Source: DATAYF01 sp036272735 (GTDB lineage: Bacteria; Chloroflexota; Ktedonobacteria; Ktedonobacterales; Ktedonobacteraceae). Taken from it: DNA of 10,236 bases. Positions 6,777 to 10,236 of the stretch are shown one piece after another (the stretch's first letter is position 1; every line of letters starts with the position of its first letter). Position numbers and translations under genes: made by a program. The notes beneath the pieces were generated by a model that saw only the letters and a program-made list of their open reading frames with translations, did no database searches and was not told the origin of the DNA. Location: assembly GCA_036272735.1 (NCBI GenBank), contig DATAYF010000100.1, positions 1 through 10,236 of the forward strand, read 5' to 3'.

Positions 6777-6798
6777 ATTGTAAACGTAAGTAGTGCAA
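6769..6798 (-). promoter_or_regulatory. Candidate promoter for the 352-aa gene
   Basis: On the minus strand TTGCAC (6793-6798) and TACTAT (6769-6774) are spaced 18 nt apart, a weak match. A perfect TATAAT also exists just upstream (6802-6807) but has no matching -35 at 16-18 nt. Either could serve; the region 6770-6850 is AT-rich and contains no gene. Confidence 0.3.
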
Positions 6799-6856
6799 AT
6801 TATTATAAAATGTTGCAGCTTGTGTTTGCGAGGGAGAAGAAAAAGAGGACGGCAGG

Positions 6857-6907
6857 CGTATTAACGTGCATTGCTGGTCTACTAGACCAGCAATGCACGT
6901 TAATACG
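6857..6907. terminator. 51-bp perfect palindrome (25-bp arms, 1-nt centre) after the Pro-rich protein gene
   Basis: Arms 6857-6881 and 6883-6907 are exact reverse complements around a single C at 6882. The element lies 33 nt beyond the stop of the minus-strand gene at 6941. On the minus strand the stem is followed, after about 10 nt, by CTCTTTTTCTTCTC, so it could terminate that transcript, though the U-run is displaced from the stem. It also separates this gene from the next one on the same strand. Its sequence is unrelated to the palindromes at 2821 and 10017. Confidence 0.75.
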
Positions 6908-6940
6908 GATATCACAATACACGCTTTTTCGGGCAATGAA

Positions 6941-8170
6941 TTAGTGCATGGTTTTCGTGCCAGCATCTCTATCGGGTATCACGAAGAGACCTGCTTGCAC
7001 CTGGCGCATCATCGCGGCGAGTTGACCTGTCGTCACTTTTTGCGACTGTGCTCCGGGCTGTACACCACTGGTGAGCGCAGGCGTGTTTGGGGAAGCGAAG
7101 GATGTTGGGGTGGCTTGCTTTCCAGTACGATCCATGATTTGTGGATAGTCGACATGCAATGGGTTAAAGTCGCTACTGGGTACGCCGAGCGCCTGCCTCT
7201 GAGCGGCCGCCACGGGTTGAGGGAGAATATGCTCGTTGAGCAGTGGTGAATACTCAGTGATAGAGGGAACGATAGGCGTTGGGCGCATAATAGCGGCCCT
7301 GCCATCCTGCGGCATGGATATTTGCGTATGCGGCATTTGGGGCATAGATTGAAATGCAGTTTCGACCGGTTGCGTTGTGTAGGATTGTTGTATGAGCATG
7401 GGAACTGGTGCTTGCTCCGTCTCTGCAAATGGTGTGGTCGAAACAGGGATGGCCGAGGGCATCGGCGTCACGAGCTGTAATGATGAGGCCATGGGTTGCA
7501 ACGGCATAGGTGTTGTCAGTGGCATTGACGCTAACATTTGCCTTGACAGTGCCGGACTTTGTGTTCCCTGATGCGGTTTGCGGCGAGCGAAGATGAGTAC
7601 AAAACCAGCGGCAATCATAATGATGAAGAGCATCGCGATCACACTGGCTGTACTAAAAATCGTACTTAGTAGATTATTGCTGCGTTGCTGTGTCGTTGCT
7701 TCGACACTTGCTGTGGGGGTCGCTACCACTGTTGGTGTCTGCGCTGGAGCGGCCGCGGCCGCATGCCTGGTAGCTGGTGTTGCCGCTGGCTTAGGAGATG
7801 CCTGGAGGGTAGGTGTGAATGCTGCTTGGTTGCCAGCGACGCCAGGTGCGGTAACCGGTGCCTGTGCTGGCGCTTGTATTGGTGCCTGCGTGGGTACCTG
7901 CTTTGGTTTCGCTGTTGGTGCGGCAGTTGGTCGCGGTTTGGGGGTTGTTACCGCTGTTGGGGATATGGTGGCCGTAGGCGATGACGTTGGCGTCGGAGAA
8001 GCTGTAGCCGATGCTGTCGGCTGATCGGAGGGGACCATCACTTGTGGTTGAATTGCATGTATTTTCGTGGTAACTGCTAAGGTGCCAATCACGGAAAAAG
8101 ATAGGAGTGCGGCACAAAGTGCGATGACTTGCAAGCTCCAGCGTGTGGCTTTGTTGGAACGTTTCTGCAC
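6941..8170 (-). CDS. Two-pass membrane protein with Pro/Thr/Ala-rich extracytoplasmic segment
   Basis: The product has 409 aa and no recognised catalytic domain. A short basic N-terminus (MQKRSNKATR) precedes TM1 (about 12-35). Residues about 50-160 are a low-complexity, mucin-like Pro/Thr/Ser/Ala stretch (PTASATASPTPTSSPTAT, PTQAPIQAPAQAP), followed by TM2 (about 173-195, ending FARRK, a good cytoplasmic stop-transfer). The remaining 214 residues are Pro/Gln/Met/Thr-rich and probably disordered. Predicted topology is in-out-in. The start is chosen as GTG at 8170, with GGGAGG 11 nt upstream and a natural n-region. A TTG at 8245 would add 25 residues without a ribosome binding site. TM1 could instead be a signal peptide. 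Such linkers usually span a cell wall or display a surface region. Any link to the sigma factor upstream on the same strand is speculative: no anti-sigma domain is visible. Confidence 0.8.
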   Translation of the reverse strand: MQKRSNKATRWSLQVIALCAALLSFSVIGTLAVTTKIHAIQPQVMVPSDQPTASATASPTPTSSPTATISPTAVTTPKPRPTAAPTAKPKQVPTQAPIQAPAQAPVTAPGVAGNQAAFTPTLQASPKPAATPATRHAAAAAPAQTPTVVATPTASVEATTQQRSNNLLSTIFSTASVIAMLFIIMIAAGFVLIFARRKPHQGTQSPALSRQMLASMPLTTPMPLQPMASSLQLVTPMPSAIPVSTTPFAETEQAPVPMLIQQSYTTQPVETAFQSMPQMPHTQISMPQDGRAAIMRPTPIVPSITEYSPLLNEHILPQPVAAAQRQALGVPSSDFNPLHVDYPQIMDRTGKQATPTSFASPNTPALTSGVQPGAQSQKVTTGQLAAMMRQVQAGLFVIPDRDAGTKTMH

Positions 8171-8425
8171 TGTTTTCAAACCCTCCCTACCTGGGTGGAA
8201 ACCCTTGTACGCGCCGATAACGCTCTGGCTTTTCCCGCGGTACAAGAAACACCACGTGAGCGGTCTCCAATTGTAGTAGAAATGTTACTTCATCATTAAG
8301 TGTAATAAGATCATTAGTTTACGTCAAGGAAACAGTAAAAATGTACTAAATATTGAGTTATTAGGATATATTACAAACTATTACAATTATTATGGGTGTT
8401 GGTGGAGGTATAGGGAGTTATAAGG
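8171..8425. other. AT-rich intergenic region with the promoter of the Pro-rich protein gene
   Basis: Between the GTG at 8170 and the hairpin at 8426 there is no supportable gene. The part from about 8280 to 8400 is markedly AT-rich compared with its neighbours and carries the promoter at 8299-8327. The rest would be a leader of about 120 nt containing one GTTACT half-site (8284-8289). No tRNA or riboswitch-like structure was recognised. Confidence 0.6.
8299..8327 (-). promoter_or_regulatory. Sigma-70-type promoter of the Pro-rich protein gene
   Basis: On the minus strand TTGACG (8322-8327, five of six consensus bases) and TACACT (8299-8304, four of six) are separated by exactly 17 nt in an AT-rich context. 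Transcription would start near 8292. The arrangement matches the symporter promoter (near-consensus -35, TA-N3-T -10, 17-nt spacer), which suggests the same housekeeping-type holoenzyme. Confidence 0.65.
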
Positions 8426-8478
8426 GGTAGTGCAAGTTGATGACACGACCGCAAGGTCACTCGTCAACCTGCACCACC
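8426..8478 (-). terminator. Long imperfect hairpin after the sigma-factor gene
   Basis: Arms 8426-8443 and 8461-8478 pair over 18 positions with three exceptions. An inner GACC-GCAA-GGTC hairpin (8447-8458) closes the structure. In the minus-strand RNA two of the three exceptions become G-U pairs, while in plus-strand RNA they are A-C mismatches, so the structure favours the sigma-factor transcript. It begins 8 nt beyond the stop (8487-8489). No U-tract follows (CCTTATAACTCC). Confidence 0.65.
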
Positions 8479-8486
8479 TACAATAG

Positions 8487-9674
8487 CTATGCGAAGTCTT
8501 TGAGCATGTGTATCTGGACCGGTTGGCGTAGCGTGCGCAACGCCTTGACCTCGATCTGGCGAATACGTTCACGCGTCAACTTAAAGATGGTGCTGAGTTC
8601 TTCCAGCGTGTGGCAATAGCCATCGCACAATCCGTAACGAAGCTCGATTACCTGGCGTTCGCGCTGGCTGAGCGTTTCCAATGCGTGGGTGATCTGGTCG
8701 CACAAACCCTGATGAGTAACTGCTTCCGATGGTGCAACCGCCTGCTGATCTTCTATCACGTCAGCCAGGTGATACTGCTCATCGTCGATGATGGGGGCAT
8801 CGAGCGAGATAGGTGCTTCCGCCATGCTCTGTAGTTCGACAACGCGCTCTTTTGTCAGATTGATGGCGCGGGCGACCTCTTCTGGAAATGGATCGCGTCC
8901 CAGGCTCTGATAGAGTTCACGCGTAATACGTTTCATCTTATAAATCAGTTCTACCACGTGTACAGGAATGTGTATGGTGCGCGTATGTTCGGCCAGAGCA
9001 CGACTAATGGCCTGGCGAATCCACCACGTGGCATACGTGCTAAAACGAAAACCACGAATCGGATCAAATTTTTGAGCGGCACGAATGAGCCCCAGATTGC
9101 CTTCCTGAATAAGGTCGAGCAGGGAGACGCCGTGGTTGTTATAGCGCTTGGCGATACTGACGACCAGGCGTAGATTGGCCTCGACGAGCCGTCGCTGGGC
9201 TTCAATGTCGCCTTTTACTACTCTTTGCGCAATATATAATTCCTGCTCAGCGGATAAGAGCGGAAAACGACCGATTTCGGCCAGGTATTGGCGAATAGCG
9301 TTTTCTACCTCACGATCACCCTCCTCTTCTTCAGGCACTTCGTAGTCACAGGCATAATTCTCCTCTTCATCCTGAAAGGGTTGACCAGTATCTTTGCGCG
9401 AATGACGCACTCCTGCGTCTTCCTCAGGAGGAGACGATGTGTATTCTTCCGTATAGAAGGATTTTTCTGCGAATTCCCTGGTTGGTTGAGAAGCTTTTCT
9501 GCCCCTGGGCTTAGGTATTGTGTTTTTATGTAATGATGTATTTTTGTGTGTCGTTGTCTGCTTTTGTTTTGGTTGAAACGTCGTTATTTCGCCCGGTTCA
9601 TAAGATGCCAATTGCTGTTTATGTATGCAGGTAACAGCATCTGATGTCCTCAGTGGTTTTCTACTGGCTACCAT
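8487..9674 (-). CDS. RNA polymerase sigma factor, RpoD/SigA family
   Basis: The 395-aa sigma-70 factor directs RNA polymerase to promoters. Regions in order are: a polar N-terminal extension (1-120, first basic and Gln/Thr/Lys-rich, then acidic, without a clear region 1.1); region 1.2 (122-157, AIRQYLAEIGRFPLLSAEQE); region 2 (161-231) with LLDLIQEGNLGLIRAAQKFD and RGFRFSTYATWWIRQAISRA, covering core binding, melting and -10 recognition; region 3 (240-318, HVVELIYKMKRITREL); and region 4 (328-385) with RERQVIELRYGL and the -35-binding helix-turn-helix HTLEELSTIFKLTRERIRQIEVKALRTL. It lacks the large insert of proteobacterial RpoD. It could be the primary factor or a group 2 paralogue; large Chloroflexota genomes may carry several. 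The start at 9674 is fixed by AAGGAG 7 nt upstream. An upstream in-frame ATG (9773) has no such site. Confidence 0.95.
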   Translation of the reverse strand: MVASRKPLRTSDAVTCIHKQQLASYEPGEITTFQPKQKQTTTHKNTSLHKNTIPKPRGRKASQPTREFAEKSFYTEEYTSSPPEEDAGVRHSRKDTGQPFQDEEENYACDYEVPEEEEGDREVENAIRQYLAEIGRFPLLSAEQELYIAQRVVKGDIEAQRRLVEANLRLVVSIAKRYNNHGVSLLDLIQEGNLGLIRAAQKFDPIRGFRFSTYATWWIRQAISRALAEHTRTIHIPVHVVELIYKMKRITRELYQSLGRDPFPEEVARAINLTKERVVELQSMAEAPISLDAPIIDDEQYHLADVIEDQQAVAPSEAVTHQGLCDQITHALETLSQRERQVIELRYGLCDGYCHTLEELSTIFKLTRERIRQIEVKALRTLRQPVQIHMLKDFA

Positions 9675-9727
9675 ATACCTACTCCTTATCCTCAAATCCC
9701 ATTCCACAATGTGGTAACCGGAGACAT

Positions 9728-9773
9728 ATGTTACTGTTATTTCTTGCTGAAGGAAAACGCCTGTTAGTAACAT
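9728..9773. promoter_or_regulatory. Inverted repeat ATGTTACT...AGTAACAT in the sigma-gene leader
   Basis: ATGTTACT (9728-9735) and AGTAACAT (9766-9773) are exact reverse complements with 30 nt between them. The core GTTACT is the half-site of the dyad at 6760-6776. It could be a looping operator or form the base of a leader hairpin. Unproven. Confidence 0.35.
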
Positions 9774-9835
9774 CGTGCCCTAAAAAATTTATTAGCACAT
9801 TCCCCCTGTAGACGTATTACCGCAATAAATGTGCC

Positions 9836-9865
9836 AATATAGAGTTGTAGAGATAGGAAAAACAA
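9836..9865 (-). promoter_or_regulatory. Candidate promoter of the sigma-factor gene
   Basis: On the minus strand TTGTTT (9860-9865) and TATATT (9836-9841) are spaced 18 nt. The -10 is five of six, the -35 only three of six. A start near 9829 would leave a leader of about 155 nt. It is the best pair found, but weak. Confidence 0.35.
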
Positions 9866-9875
9866 TTCTGAGCAC

Positions 9876-9900
9876 CTTTACTGCTATAAATCTTGTAAAG
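9876..9900. promoter_or_regulatory. CTTTAC-N13-GTAAAG dyad upstream of the sigma promoter
   Basis: Six-base arms (9876-9881 and 9895-9900) lie just upstream of the candidate -35. That is a position for an activator or other regulator of sigma-gene expression. The motif is short and no cognate regulator is visible. Confidence 0.3.
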
Positions 9901-10016
9901 CATTATTGCATAGACTTGTTTGTATAGGAAAGGTGTGCTATTTTTGCGTGTTGGTACAGAGTAAAACGTGTAAAAAATTTCCCATTGTTGAGGAATTTTA
10001 CGCAGTAAGTATCCTT

Positions 10017-10085
10017 CGCCACCTCTATATTGATGAGACTACATGTGCTGCCAGCACATGTAGTCTCATCAATATAGAGGTGGCG
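10017..10085. terminator. 69-bp perfect palindrome (34-bp arms, 1-nt centre) after the zinc-ribbon gene
   Basis: Arms 10017-10050 and 10052-10085 are exact reverse complements around a single C at 10051. The element begins 19 nt beyond the stop of the minus-strand gene at 10105 and separates it from the sigma-factor leader. No U-tract follows on the minus strand (AAGGATACTTACTG). It matches the palindromes at 2821 and 6857 in design but not in sequence. Confidence 0.75.
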
Positions 10086-10104
10086 TACTTCCCCTTCATC
10101 ACGT

Positions 10105-10236
10105 TCACAAAAGCTCTTTTGCGGCGTTAATCACTGCTTCTGGCTGGATATCGGCCACAAATGAGACCTGGTGCTGGCAACGTCCCCATGAGTTGTCGTG
10201 CCCACACACGGGACAGCACATACGCCAGGTAATGAG
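10105..10236 (-). CDS. C-terminus of a zinc-ribbon-like hypothetical protein (partial at right edge)
   Basis: Forty-three codons run in frame from the right edge to a TGA at 10105-10107. They encode RMCCPVCGHDNSWGRCQHQVSF, then ADIQPEAVINAAKELL. The CPVCG knuckle followed by a further Cys-x-His (RCQHQ) looks like a small metal-binding ribbon. An internal ATG at 10221 could in principle start a 38-aa protein, but no ribosome binding site precedes it (CTCATTACCTGGCGT), so a gene continuing beyond the window is more likely. The reading is supported by the long palindrome 19 nt after its stop. Function unknown. Confidence 0.6.
   Translation of the reverse strand, partial: LITWRMCCPVCGHDNSWGRCQHQVSFVADIQPEAVINAAKELL

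Larger units (their letters stand above)
9675..10016. other. Long non-coding leader upstream of the sigma-factor gene
   Basis: About 340 bp without a supportable gene. It contains a candidate promoter (9836-9865) and a CTTTAC-N13-GTAAAG dyad upstream of it (9876-9900). It also holds an ATGTTACT/AGTAACAT inverted repeat with a 30-nt gap (9728-9773) and CCACA-A-TGTGG (9704-9714) close to the ribosome binding site. The density of dyads suggests regulation of the sigma gene, but each is short. Short open frames here have no ribosome binding site or recognisable product. Confidence 0.5.

Noticed and set aside
6745..7249. Two opposite-strand open frames sharing the peptide LTCIAGL-x-DQQCTLIR
   Set aside because: The identical peptides arise only because both frames read through the perfect palindrome at 6857-6907; it is not a duplicated gene.
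7578..8024. Plus-strand open frame rich in Ala/Val/Gly opposite the Pro-rich gene
   Set aside because: It is the mirror image of Pro/Thr/Ala codon runs on the other strand. The minus-strand reading has coherent topology, a ribosome binding site and a promoter.
6941..9674. Sigma factor with the neighbouring Pro-rich protein as a sigma/anti-sigma (RsgI-like) pair
   Set aside because: No anti-sigma domain is recognisable in either cytoplasmic segment, the sigma is RpoD-type rather than SigI/ECF, and a long hairpin plus a separate promoter lie between the genes.
9675..9773. N-terminal extension of the sigma factor beginning at the ATG at 9773
   Set aside because: The extra 33 residues have no homology to region 1.1 and no ribosome binding site, whereas ATG 9674 has AAGGAG at 7 nt.
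2821..10085. The three palindromes as copies of one dispersed repeat (REP/MITE/IS remnant)
   Set aside because: Their arm sequences are unrelated to one another and no target duplications or transposase ends are visible. Only the architecture is shared.
1..10236. CRISPR array, tRNA or rRNA
   Set aside because: No regularly spaced direct repeats, no cloverleaf-like segment and no rRNA-like sequence were seen on either strand by eye.

Overview
The window looks like part of a large, moderately GC-rich chromosome of the Ktedonobacteria type (Chloroflexota). This is inferred from a frame-shifted TnpB relic ending in a GPVQRDLYSAF-type motif, a DUF1501 remnant, a primary-type sigma-70 factor with a long polar N-terminal extension, Pro/Thr/Ala-rich anchored proteins, and a DUF3311/sodium:solute symporter pair. 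No rRNA, tRNA or CRISPR array is visible.

Layout. Positions 1-1570 hold a decayed IS200/IS605-type tnpB broken by about six or seven frame changes. It ends in a right-end hairpin and sits inside a DUF1501 gene, of which only the C-terminal third survives (to 1996). Positions 2163-2795 (+) encode a single-pass membrane-anchored protein with a DUF4352-like ectodomain. It converges on a minus-strand coiled-coil protein (2888-3409). Then, all on the minus strand, come an MctP-like sodium:solute symporter (3563-5146) with its DUF3311 partner (5208-5408), behind a promoter with a consensus -35 and a leader of about 210 nt; an unrecognised 352-aa protein (5668-6726); a two-TM protein with a Pro/Thr/Ala-rich ectodomain (6941-8170); an RpoD/SigA-family sigma factor (8487-9674) with a leader of about 340 bp; and the C-terminus of a zinc-ribbon-like protein running off the right edge (10105-10236).

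Gene cooperation. Only DUF3311 plus symporter is a convincing functional unit: a small membrane partner and a monocarboxylate-type transporter. The sigma factor may direct transcription of other genes, but nothing here ties it to a neighbour.

The strongest unexplained signal is architectural. Three perfect palindromes of 67, 51 and 69 bp, unrelated in sequence, lie 0-33 nt beyond gene stop codons (2821-2887, 6857-6907, 10017-10085). Each is perfectly paired up to a single central C. A long imperfect hairpin lies 8 nt beyond the sigma-factor stop (8426-8478), and another lies beyond the symporter (3489-3524). They look like long-stem, mostly U-tract-less 3'-end elements that have been kept perfect or made perfect.
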